A stretch of DNA of 10,116 bases. Origin: DATEJJ01 sp039649115 (GTDB taxonomy: Bacteria; Actinomycetota; Actinomycetes; Mycobacteriales; Micromonosporaceae). Below, piece by piece: positions 1 to 6,793 of the stretch. Both the position numbers and the translations under genes were made by a program. Location: positions 1 through 10,116 of the forward strand of contig JBBWZQ010000342.1 of the NCBI GenBank assembly GCA_039649115.1, written 5' to 3'. The first letter of the stretch is position 1. Every line of letters begins with the position of its first letter. The notes beneath the pieces were generated by a model. The model was given only the letters and a program-made list of their open reading frames with translations. It was not told the origin of the DNA and searched no databases.

Positions 1-1247
1 CGCTGGGCGGCTCGACGGCCGACCGGATCGGGCGGCGGCGGGTGTTCCAGACCGGGCTCGTGGTCTTCACGCTGGGCTCGCTGCTGTGCGGCCTGGCGCC
101 GGGCCTGGGCTGGCTGATCGCGTTCCGGGTGCTGCAGGCGGTGGGCGGCTCGATGCTCAACCCGGTCGCGATGTCCATCATCACCAACACCTTCACCGAC
201 CCGCGGGAGCGGGCCCGCGCGATCGGCGTCTGGGGCGGGGCGATCGGGATCAGCATGGCGCTCGGCCCGGTCCTGGGTGGCGGGCTGATCGACTCGGCCA
301 GCTGGCGCGCCATCTTCTTCATCAACGTACCGGTGGGGCTCGGTGCGATCGTCTTCAGCGCGCTGCTCGTGCCGGAGTCGCGGGCACCCCGGCCGCGGCG
401 GCTGGACCCGATCGGGCAACTGCTCATCCTGGTGCTGCTCGCGGCGCTCATCTACGCCATCATCGAGGGGCCCGGCGCGGGCTGGCGGGCACCGGAGATC
501 GTCGGCCTGTTCGCGCTCGCCGGTGCCGCGCTGGCCGGACTGCTGTGGTACGAGTCGCGGCGGGTCGAGCCGCTGCTCGACCTCAAGTTCTTCCGCAGCA
601 TGCCGTTCTCGGGCGCCACGCTGATCGCGGTGTGCGGGTTCGCCGCGCTGGCCGGGTTCCAGTTCCTCAACACCCTGTACCTGCAGGAGGTGCGCGGCTT
701 CTCGGCGCTGCGCGCGGGGCTGTACACGCTGCCCATGGCGGGCATGACCGTGGTGTTCGCGCCGCTGTCCGGCCGGCTGGTCGGTGCCCGCGGCGCGCGC
801 CTGCCGCTGCTGGTCGCCGGTACCGCGTTGACGGCCGGCGCGATCCTGCTGACCGGCCTGACCCCGAGTACCTCGACGCCGCGGTTGCTGGTCGCCTACC
901 TCGTGTTCGGGCTCGGCTTCGGGACGCTCAACGCGCCCATCACGAACACCGCGGTCTCCGGCATGCCGGTCGCGCAGGCGGGTGTGGCCGCGGCGATCGC
1001 GTCCACCAGCCGCCAGGTGGGGCAGTCGCTCGGCGTCGCGGTCGTCGGCTCCGCGGTGGCCTCCGGCCTGGCCGGCACCGGTTTCACGGCGGCGAGCCGG
1101 ATCGGCTGGTGGATCGTCACGGGCTGCGGCGCGCTGGTGCTCCTCCTCGGTATCCTCTCCACCAGCCGGTGGGCGAGCCGCACGGCGGCAGCGGTCCGGG
1201 AGCGCGACGGCGCGGAAGCGGTGACCATGGGACTGGGTACCCGATGA
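1..1247 (+). CDS. DHA2-family MFS multidrug efflux permease, 5'-truncated
   Basis: The reading frame is open from base 3, so the start and roughly the first 60-70 residues (TM1 and most of TM2) lie outside the window; 414 residues are visible. The first residues, LGGSTADRIGRRR, are the MFS motif A loop between TM2 and TM3. A motif C-like stretch (GISMALGPVLGGG) follows, then SWRAIFFINVPVG, typical of the 14-helix DHA2 (EmrB/QacA) drug:H+ antiporters. Many further hydrophobic helices fill the rest, including the FQFLNTLYLQEVRGFSALRAG segment common in actinobacterial members. It should act in the cytoplasmic membrane, exporting a hydrophobic drug or metabolite in exchange for protons. The substrate cannot be read from sequence. 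The stop overlaps the following MarR gene by ATGA, so the two are co-translated and the pump is probably under that regulator's control. Family assignment is firm; the specific function is inference. Confidence 0.93.
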   Translation, partial: LGGSTADRIGRRRVFQTGLVVFTLGSLLCGLAPGLGWLIAFRVLQAVGGSMLNPVAMSIITNTFTDPRERARAIGVWGGAIGISMALGPVLGGGLIDSASWRAIFFINVPVGLGAIVFSALLVPESRAPRPRRLDPIGQLLILVLLAALIYAIIEGPGAGWRAPEIVGLFALAGAALAGLLWYESRRVEPLLDLKFFRSMPFSGATLIAVCGFAALAGFQFLNTLYLQEVRGFSALRAGLYTLPMAGMTVVFAPLSGRLVGARGARLPLLVAGTALTAGAILLTGLTPSTSTPRLLVAYLVFGLGFGTLNAPITNTAVSGMPVAQAGVAAAIASTSRQVGQSLGVAVVGSAVASGLAGTGFTAASRIGWWIVTGCGALVLLLGILSTSRWASRTAAAVRERDGAEAVTMGLGTR

Positions 1248-1669
1248 ACGACACCGAGAGGGCGGCCCGCGTGTGGCGCGGCATGCGCACCCTGGTGCTG
1301 GAGCGGCACGACCGGCGCAAGGAGGTCTGCGCGGCGCTCGACATGAGCTTCATCCGGGCCAAGGCGCTGCGCCAGCTGGCCGGCGGGCCGATGACGTTGC
1401 GGGAGCTGGCCGCGGCGCTGAGCACGGACGCCCCGTACACCACTCTGGTCGTCGACGACCTGGAGCGGCGCGGCCTGGCCGCGCGCAGCGCGCACCCCGA
1501 CGACCGCCGCCGCAAGCTCGTGACGGTGACGCCCGACGGCCGGGCCGCGGCGCGGCTGGCCGGGGACATCCTGAACGAGCCGCCGGCCGCGGTGCTGGCC
1601 CTCACCGGGGCCGAACTGACCACATTGGACAGAATTCTGGCGAAGCTCCTGGCCGCCGGCGATCAGTGA
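1244..1669 (+). CDS. MarR-family transcriptional regulator
   Basis: 141 residues, the usual MarR length. The winged helix-turn-helix spans about residues 50-97: MTLRELAAALSTDAPYTTLV is the HTH, LERRGLAARSAHPDD leads into the wing, and the DDRRRKLVTVTPDG wing carries the basic DxRxR signature of the family. Flanking helices (1-45 and 100-141) would form the dimer interface. The ATG at 1244 overlaps the TGA of the efflux gene (ATGA), the expected start for a coupled gene; no strong Shine-Dalgarno is visible, which fits re-initiation. MarR proteins usually repress an adjacent efflux pump and release DNA on binding a phenolic or drug-like ligand. Here the promoter and operator would lie upstream of the window. 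The ligand is unknown. Confidence 0.92.
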   Translation: MNDTERAARVWRGMRTLVLERHDRRKEVCAALDMSFIRAKALRQLAGGPMTLRELAAALSTDAPYTTLVVDDLERRGLAARSAHPDDRRRKLVTVTPDGRAAARLAGDILNEPPAAVLALTGAELTTLDRILAKLLAAGDQ

Positions 1670-1714
1670 GCGCCGGCCGGCCGCGCCAGCTGGATGATCC
1701 CGGTCAGGCGCTCA
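1667..1714. terminator. Weak inverted repeat between convergent genes
   Basis: TGAGCGCC (1667-1674) is the reverse complement of GGCGCTCA (1707-1714). The pair brackets the 34-bp gap between the convergent stops of the MarR gene and the membrane-protein gene, with GGCCGGCC at 1675-1682 inside. The position suits a bidirectional terminator, but the loop is long (32 nt) and there is no T-tract on either side, so support is weak. Confidence 0.25.
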
Positions 1715-2366
1715 GCGCCACCGTGAGCACGCCGGAGCCGATCAGCGCGAAGGCCCAGACGCGGTCCAGGTTGAGCCACGCGGAACGCAGGACGCGCAGG
1801 CCGAGCGCCTCGTAGACGAGGACCGCGATCGTGCCCGCCACGGTGACCATCGCGACCGTGTGCACGGCGGTCGCGGCCAGGCCGTTCCACAGCGCGGCAC
1901 CCGCGTCGGCGCTGCGCATCCCGGCCATCTGGTGGTGCTCGCCGCCCGGCGCCGGCCCGGCCAGCAGGACAGGTATGAGCATCAGCCCGGCGCCGTGGAT
2001 CGAGGACATGAGAAACGACCAGGACATGAGCTGCGCGGCGGACAGGCGCATGCCGCCCTGGCCGAGATGCCGCCGCGCCAGAACGCGCCACAGGCCGAAA
2101 CCGACCAGCAGGAGCCCTCCCACGATCGCCACCACGCGCGTCGTCACCAGCGACCGGAACACGCTGACCAGGCCGGCGACGATCAGGACCGACAGCGCGT
2201 GGCCGGCGGCGATCGGCCCGAGGGCGCGCAGCAGCGCGGCGCGGCTGCGCTCCTGCAGCCCGGTGGCGACCGCGAACAGCCACCCCATGCCCGGGTTGAG
2301 CCCGTGGAAGGCGCCGAGACCGGCCAGGACCACGTACTGCCAAAGGGTCACGGGTAGCAGTATCAA
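1704..2366 (-). CDS. Six-helix membrane protein with intramembrane histidines (possible metal or small-ion transporter)
   Basis: 220 residues with about six hydrophobic helices: roughly 9-37, 45-74, 78-97, 110-136, 157-188 and 202-220. Histidines sit in or beside helices at FHGLNPGMGW (H21), AAGHALSV (H56), SSIHGAGL (H124) and AAVHTVAM (H169). The loop between helices 4 and 5 reads GGEHHQMAGM. This layout recalls small metal or ion permeases such as the HupE/UreJ, NicO or LysE-like groups, but I cannot assign a family with certainty. The start is TTG at 2366, chosen because it shares TTGA with the stop of a possible small ORF just upstream. A GTG at 2351 is the alternative; neither has a clear Shine-Dalgarno of its own. 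It lies downstream of the LacI gene on the same strand and converges on the MarR gene. Given the urease genes in this window, nickel is a conceivable substrate, but that is inference only. Confidence 0.8.
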   Translation of the reverse strand: MILLPVTLWQYVVLAGLGAFHGLNPGMGWLFAVATGLQERSRAALLRALGPIAAGHALSVLIVAGLVSVFRSLVTTRVVAIVGGLLLVGFGLWRVLARRHLGQGGMRLSAAQLMSWSFLMSSIHGAGLMLIPVLLAGPAPGGEHHQMAGMRSADAGAALWNGLAATAVHTVAMVTVAGTIAVLVYEALGLRVLRSAWLNLDRVWAFALIGSGVLTVALSA

Positions 2367-2464
2367 ACGGCGGCGCTCGGACGTGGTAGCGGCGGATCAG
2401 GGCCCATGCGGCCGACGGCTCCGTAGTGGGAGACCTCTTCCGGCGAGGGCTTGTCGTCCGTCAC
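2363..2464 (-). CDS. Possible 33-residue small protein coupled to the membrane-protein gene
   Basis: A GTG-started frame of 34 codons whose TGA overlaps the TTG start of the membrane protein by TTGA, the same 4-nt overlap style used at most gene junctions here. The product begins MTDDKPSPEEVSHYGAVGRM and ends in a proline-rich tail (PDPPLPRPSAAV). It is acidic at the N terminus, with no membrane segment and no recognisable domain. About three quarters of codons end in G or C, less than in neighbouring genes, mostly because of the last third. An SD-like AGG lies 7 nt upstream of the GTG. Its start would also overlap by GTGA the stop that the LacI gene would have without the 16-bp repeat at its 3' end. 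These overlaps are the main argument that it is real. Function is unknown; it may be a leader peptide that only feeds ribosomes to the next gene. Confidence 0.45.
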   Translation of the reverse strand: MTDDKPSPEEVSHYGAVGRMGPDPPLPRPSAAV

Positions 2465-2495
2465 CCGTGCACCTGCTCGCACCCGCTGCCCGTTT

Positions 2496-2527
2496 CATGA
2501 TCAGGTACAGCCATGATCAGGTACGGC
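2496..2527. repeat. Imperfect 16-bp tandem duplication at the 3' end of the LacI gene
   Basis: CATGATCAGGTACAGC (2496-2511) is followed directly by CATGATCAGGTACGGC (2512-2527), 15 of 16 identical. The LacI stop codon (2501-2503) lies in the first copy. Because 16 is not a multiple of 3, the second pass through the repeat is read in a new frame and creates that stop. Removing one copy would extend the protein by eight residues to a TGA at 2461-2463. Confidence 0.9.
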
Positions 2528-3570
2528 GTGGAGTGCCGGTCCCCGCGGGCGTACCTCCCCCGAACCCCTGACGATCAGGCGCGTGTCGAGGGCGAGCGTG
2601 CGGGCGCGGGTACGGTCGCCGTCCAGCCGGGCGAGGGTGAGCTGTGCGGCCGAGGTACCGAGCTGCTCGGCGTCCTGCGCGACCACGGTGATCCCGGGCT
2701 CGAAGAGGTCGGCGAGGGTGAAGTCGTCGAACCCGACCACGGCAACGTCCCGCCGGTGGGTCCGGGTCAGCGCCATGGTGACGCCCATGCAGGCGAGGTT
2801 GTTCGCCGCGAACACCGCGGTGGGCGGGTCGGGCGAGCGCAGCAGCCGCAGCATCGCCTCGGCCGCGTCGTCCTCGTGGTGCCCCTGCTCCAGCAGCGTC
2901 CGGTCCACCGGCAGGCCGGACACGCGCAGCGCCTGCCGGTACCCGCGCAGCCGCTCCCGGCGGGTGTAGAGCGTGCTGGGGATGTCGCCGACGAAGCCGA
3001 CCCGGGTGTGGCCGTGCCGCACCAGGTGGCTCACGGCCAGTACCGCGCCGTCGAAGTTGGCGCTGAGCACGGTGTCGCCCGCGAGGTTGTTCGGCGGCCG
3101 GTCCAGGAACACCAGGGGCAGCCCGTGCCGGCGCTCGCCGCGCAGGTAGCTGTGGTCGCTGCCGGCGGACGGGACGATGATCAATCCGGCCACCTGGCGC
3201 TCCAGCAGCGTGGTGACGATGGCGCGCTCCCGCGCCGGGTCCTCCTCCGAGGAGGCGATCACCAGGTGCAGGCCACGGGTGCGGATGAGCTTCTCGACGC
3301 CGCTGGCGACGGTACCGAAAAAGGGGTTGGCCAGGTCCGGGATGACCAGGCCGACGGCGGAGTCCCGGGCGCCGACCCGCATGTTCCTGGCCATGACGTT
3401 GGGCCGGAAGCCCAGCAGGGCGACGGCGGCCAGCACCCGCTGCCTGGTCTGTGCGCTGATCCGCGGCTCCTCGTTGAGGACCCGGGACACCGTCCGCGCG
3501 CTGACGCCGGCCTCGCGGGCGACGTCGTGCAGCGTCGGGCGCGGCGCCGCGGAACGCCGCGCCCGGGCAG

Positions 3571-3574
<4 letters not shown>
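2501..3574 (-). CDS. LacI-family transcriptional repressor of the sugar-import operon
   Basis: 357 residues from a GTG at 3574 that overlaps the ATPase stop by GTGA, with GGAG 8 nt upstream. The N-terminal LacI HTH is at about 14-34 (TLHDVAREAGVSARTVSRVLN-type) and the hinge at 56-66 (FRPNVMARNMR). The periplasmic-binding-protein-like effector domain follows (VGLVIPDLANPFFG, VFLDRPPNN, GFVGDIPS, VFAANNLACMG, VVGFDDF). The hinge position that is usually the minor-groove leucine is Met65. As last gene of the importer operon it is probably autoregulated, binding the two GTCAACGTTGAC sites between the importer and the kinase and releasing on sugar or sugar phosphate. The C terminus (PALHAVPDHGCT) is set by a 16-bp tandem duplication that shifts the frame, but the ligand domain is complete, so the protein should work. 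The same frame is open further upstream, but that part overlaps the ATPase and lacks LacI features. Confidence 0.93.
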
Positions 3575-4451
<877 letters not shown>

Positions 4452-4455
<4 letters not shown>

Positions 4456-5462
4456 CGCGCCCTCCTGCGGGAGATCTGGTCGACGGCGACGGCGAGGATC
4501 ACCAGCACGCCGGTGATGAGCGTCTGGTAGATCGACGCGACGCCCATCAACTGCAGGCCGTTGCGGAAGATCCCGACGATCAGCGCGCCGATCAGGGTGC
4601 CGATGACGCTCCCCCGACCGCCGAACAGGCTGGTGCCGCCGAGTACCACCGCGGTGATGCTGTCCAGGTTGTCCGTCTGGCCGGCCTGCGGGTCACCCAC
4701 GTTGGTGCGGGCCACGAGCAGCAGGCCGGCGATACCGTACACGACGCCCGCGACGGTGTACACGCTGAGCAGGACCCGCCTGACCGCGATGCCGGTCAGC
4801 CGGGCGGCCTCGCGGTTGTTGCCGGTCGCGTAGACGTGCCGGCCCCACGCGGTCTGGGACAGCACGTAGGCGAAGACGGCGAACAGCACGAGGGTGACGA
4901 TCGAGCCGTACGTGACGTCGGTGCCGCCGACGGTGAATGTGTCGCCGAGCGCGGTGAGCACCCTGGGCAGCCCGGACACGGTCTGCTCCCTGGAGTAGAT
5001 GTGCGTCAGCGCGAAGGCGATGTTGAGCATGCCGAGCGTGACGATGAACGGCGGCAGCGAGATCTGCGTGACCAGCAGGCCGTTGGCGAGGCCGAAGGCG
5101 GCGCACACGAGGATGCCGATGCCGATGGCGAGCAGCGGCGGGATGGTGCCGCCGATGGCCAGCTTGGTCATGACGATGCTGCCGAACGCCATGATGGCGC
5201 CGTTGGACAGGTCGATGCCGGCGGTCAGGATGATCACGGTCTGGCCGATGGCGAGGGTACCGACGACCATCACCTGCTGGATGATCAGGGAGAAGTTGCC
5301 GGCGGTCAGGAACTGGTCGGTCCGGAATGAGAAGAACGCGCTGGCCAGGATCAGGGCGGCGAGGGGGCCGAGGGTCGATCCGCTGAGCAGCCGGCGCCAC
5401 AGCGGCGGCGAGGTGCCGGCGTACGCCTCCTCGTCAGGTGCGATGACCGTAGTTGTGGACAT
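4452..5462 (-). CDS. Sugar ABC transporter permease (RbsC/FrcC-like)
   Basis: 336 residues, typical for the branched-chain/monosaccharide permease family (BPD_transp_2). After a short hydrophilic N terminus (about 1-30) come 8-10 hydrophobic segments. Family hallmarks are QTVIILTAGIDLSNGAIMA (about 75-92), SLPPFIVTLGML, AARLTGIAVRRVLLSVYTVAG (the loop contacting the ATPase) and LGGTSLFGGRGSVIGTLIGA followed by FRNGLQLMG near the C terminus. A homodimer in the cytoplasmic membrane would form the translocation path for the sugar delivered by the lipoprotein. ATG at 5462 has GGAG 5 nt upstream. The gene is separated from the binding-protein gene by 61 bp containing a strong hairpin and is coupled to the ATPase by ATGA. 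No residues look missing. Confidence 0.95.
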
Positions 5463-5482
5463 CGGGTCTCCAGTCGTCTGTC

Positions 5483-5514
5483 GGGCCCGACCCCCGTGTC
5501 CGGGGGCCGGGCCC
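5483..5514 (-). terminator. Strong intercistronic hairpin between binding-protein and permease genes
   Basis: GGGCCCG (5483-5489) pairs with CGGGCCC (5508-5514), and CCCCCG (5491-5496) pairs with CGGGGG (5501-5506). The result is 13 G-C pairs with a single A/C mismatch and a TGTC loop. It lies 9 nt after the binding-protein stop in the direction of transcription. There is no T-tract, so it may be a partial terminator or a 3' stabiliser that keeps binding-protein mRNA in excess over the membrane components, as in other binding-protein-dependent operons. Confidence 0.75.
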
Positions 5515-5523
5515 TCGGGTTGC

Positions 5524-6525
5524 TCAGCCCCAGCAGTTGGCCAGGCCGTACGCGGTGTCCTTGGACTCCACCCCGGTGACCGCCTTGTCGGTGATCAGGG
5601 TGACGCCGGTGTCGGTGTACCCGGTGGCCTTGTTGCCGGCCTTCGCGTAGTTGACGACCGCCTGGACGCCCTGCTTGGCCATCTTGAGCGGGTACTGCTG
5701 GGAGGTCGCCGCGATCTGCCCGCTCTGCACCCCCCGGACGCCGGTACAGCCGCCGTCGACGGACACGATCGTGACGTCCTTCTCCCGGCCCTTGGCCTTC
5801 AGCGCGGTGTACGCACCGAACGCGGCCGGCTCGTTGATCGTGTACACCAGGTTGATGTCCGGCGCCTTGGTCAGGCAGTTCTCCATCGCCGTCTGTCCCT
5901 TGGCCTGGTCGCCCTGGGTGTCCTGCGAGCAGACGATGGACGGGTCGGTGTTGCTGATGCCGAAGCCCTGCACGAACCCGTTGTGGCGCAGCACGCCCAC
6001 CGTGATGCCGGGCGCCAGGTCGAGTGTCGCGATCTTCGCGGTCCGGCCCGTGAACAGTGCCTTGGCGTACTGGCCGATCAGCGTGCCGGCCTTGAGGTTG
6101 TCGGTCGCGAACAGCGCGTCGGTGCCGTCCTGCGGGTCGGTCGGCGTGTCCAGGGCGATCACGAGGACCCCCTTGGCGCGGGCCTTCTGGATCGTGGGGA
6201 CGATCGCCTTGGTGTCGCTGGGCGTGATGAGGATGCCCTTCACGCCGGCCGCGACCATGTTCTCGATGGCGGTGACCTGGCTGGCGTTGTCACCGTCGAA
6301 CTTGCCGGCCGCGGTGAGCAGTTGGGCGCCCTCCGCGTCGGCCTCCTTCTGGGCGCCGTCCTTCATCTTCACGAAGAACGGGTTCGTCTCGGTCTTGGTG
6401 ATCAGGCCAACCTTGACCTTGCTGGTGGAGCCGCCGGACGAGCTGGACTTGCCGCACGCGGCCGGTCCGAGGGCCGTGCCGACGAGCGCGACCACCAGGA
6501 ATGCTGTCTTCGAGTGCCATGACAT
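5524..6525 (-). CDS. Sugar ABC transporter substrate-binding lipoprotein (FrcB-like)
   Basis: 333 residues. A signal peptide (1-23, hydrophobic AFLVVALVGTALG) ends in a lipobox-like PAAC, with Cys24 the lipidation site, followed by a Ser/Gly-rich linker (25-36). The rest is a Peripla_BP_4 type I periplasmic-binding fold. VGLITKTETNPFFVKMKDGA (39-58) is the typical N-terminal strand and ligand loop, followed by GILITPSDTKAI, VLVIALDTPT and VSVDGGCTG. The TETNPFF start is what I associate with fructose binders of the FrcB type; ribose-like sugars remain possible. Four further cysteines (VCSQD, MENCL, GGCTG, ANCWG end) may pair outside the membrane. The ATG at 6525 has AAGGAG 8 nt upstream and begins the signal peptide. 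The frame is also open upstream to 6729 but runs across repeats and operators, so it was not used. First gene of the importer operon, transcribed from the operator-containing region. Confidence 0.94.
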   Translation of the reverse strand: MSWHSKTAFLVVALVGTALGPAACGKSSSSGGSTSKVKVGLITKTETNPFFVKMKDGAQKEADAEGAQLLTAAGKFDGDNASQVTAIENMVAAGVKGILITPSDTKAIVPTIQKARAKGVLVIALDTPTDPQDGTDALFATDNLKAGTLIGQYAKALFTGRTAKIATLDLAPGITVGVLRHNGFVQGFGISNTDPSIVCSQDTQGDQAKGQTAMENCLTKAPDINLVYTINEPAAFGAYTALKAKGREKDVTIVSVDGGCTGVRGVQSGQIAATSQQYPLKMAKQGVQAVVNYAKAGNKATGYTDTGVTLITDKAVTGVESKDTAYGLANCWG

Positions 6526-6556
6526 GGGAGGTGCTCCTTCGTCCTTGCTGCCGATC

Positions 6557-6572
6557 GGGGCGGCGCAGCCCC
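6557..6572 (-). promoter_or_regulatory. Stem-loop in importer leader, near the binding-protein start
   Basis: GGGGC (6557-6561) pairs with GCCCC (6568-6572) around a 6-nt loop. It lies about 30 nt before the binding-protein ATG and just after the duplicated stem-loops in transcript order. It could influence translation or leader stability, but no attenuator-like alternative structure was established. Confidence 0.4.
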
Positions 6573-6574
6573 AG

Positions 6575-6610
6575 GGCCGGCGCGGCCGGAAAGGCCGGCG
6601 CGGCCGGAAA
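6575..6610. repeat. Exact 18-bp tandem duplication forming two stem-loops
   Basis: GGCCGGCGCGGCCGGAAA occurs twice without a gap (6575-6592 and 6593-6610), identical at every base. Each copy can fold as GGCCG-GCG-CGGCC or CCGGC-GCG-GCCGG. It lies in the probable 5' leader of the binding-protein mRNA, downstream of the operators in transcript order. Perfect identity suggests a recent duplication. Confidence 0.9.
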
Positions 6611-6655
6611 CGTGTCGGAGACGAGTGGGACGGACCAGTGATCGTGATCGCCGAT

Positions 6656-6667
6656 GTCAACGTTGAC
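6656..6667. promoter_or_regulatory. LacI-type operator, copy 1
   Basis: GTCAACGTTGAC is a perfect 12-bp palindrome with the central CG and AACGTT core typical of LacI-family operators. It is part of the 15-bp direct repeat GATGTCAACGTTGAC that starts at 6653 and again at 6670. It is likely bound by the LacI-family protein encoded at the end of the importer operon. Confidence 0.82.
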
Positions 6668-6670
6668 TTG

Positions 6671-6686
6671 ATGTCAACGTTGACAT
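6671..6686. promoter_or_regulatory. LacI-type operator, copy 2
   Basis: ATGTCAACGTTGACAT is a perfect 16-bp palindrome, longer than copy 1, with its centre 17 bp from the centre of copy 1. It contains TTGACA on each strand. The 17-bp offset puts the two dimers on different faces of the helix, which would allow them to bind side by side. Confidence 0.85.
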
Positions 6687-6793
6687 GACCGTTGAACGGA
6701 TGATGGACTCCAGCGCATCGGGTAGTCAAGATGTCGCGGCGATTACCGCATCATGTCGAGACGATGGAGTTACCGAGTCGTGAGGGAGCCCGC

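Larger units (their letters stand above)
6526..6793. promoter_or_regulatory. Divergent control region between importer operon and sugar kinase
   Basis: 268 bp between divergent starts. From the kinase side it holds an AGGGAG ribosome site, two tandem LacI-type operators and the long importer leader with repeated stem-loops. TTGACA -35-like hexamers lie inside the operators: 6680-6685 facing the kinase, and the complements of 6672-6677 and 6655-6660 facing the importer. No convincing -10 element was found at 16-18 nt in either direction, so the start sites are not fixed. Overlap of -35 hexamers and operators implies repression by blocking polymerase on both sides. Confidence 0.7.

Noticed and set aside
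86..1243. Upstream extension of the MarR frame through the efflux gene
   Set aside because: The translation is Arg/Gly/Ala-rich and unlike any domain; the MarR fold begins only at the ATG at 1244.
2349..2366. GTG at 2351 as start of the membrane protein, with GATACT upstream as a leaderless-type -10
   Set aside because: The hexamer is only a partial match and no -35 is present. The TTGA overlap favours TTG at 2366, although GTG cannot be fully excluded.
6689..6699. CCGTTGAACGG as a third operator half-site
   Set aside because: It is centred on a single base, lacks the AACGTT core and differs from the two strong sites.
6526..6729. Upstream extension of the binding-protein frame to 6729
   Set aside because: It would cross both operators and the tandem repeats. 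The signal peptide and AAGGAG site place the start at 6525.
6731..6793. Upstream in-frame ATG (6731) for the kinase
   Set aside because: There is no ribosome site. The added residues are not part of the PfkB fold, and a good AGGGAG precedes the ATG at 6794.
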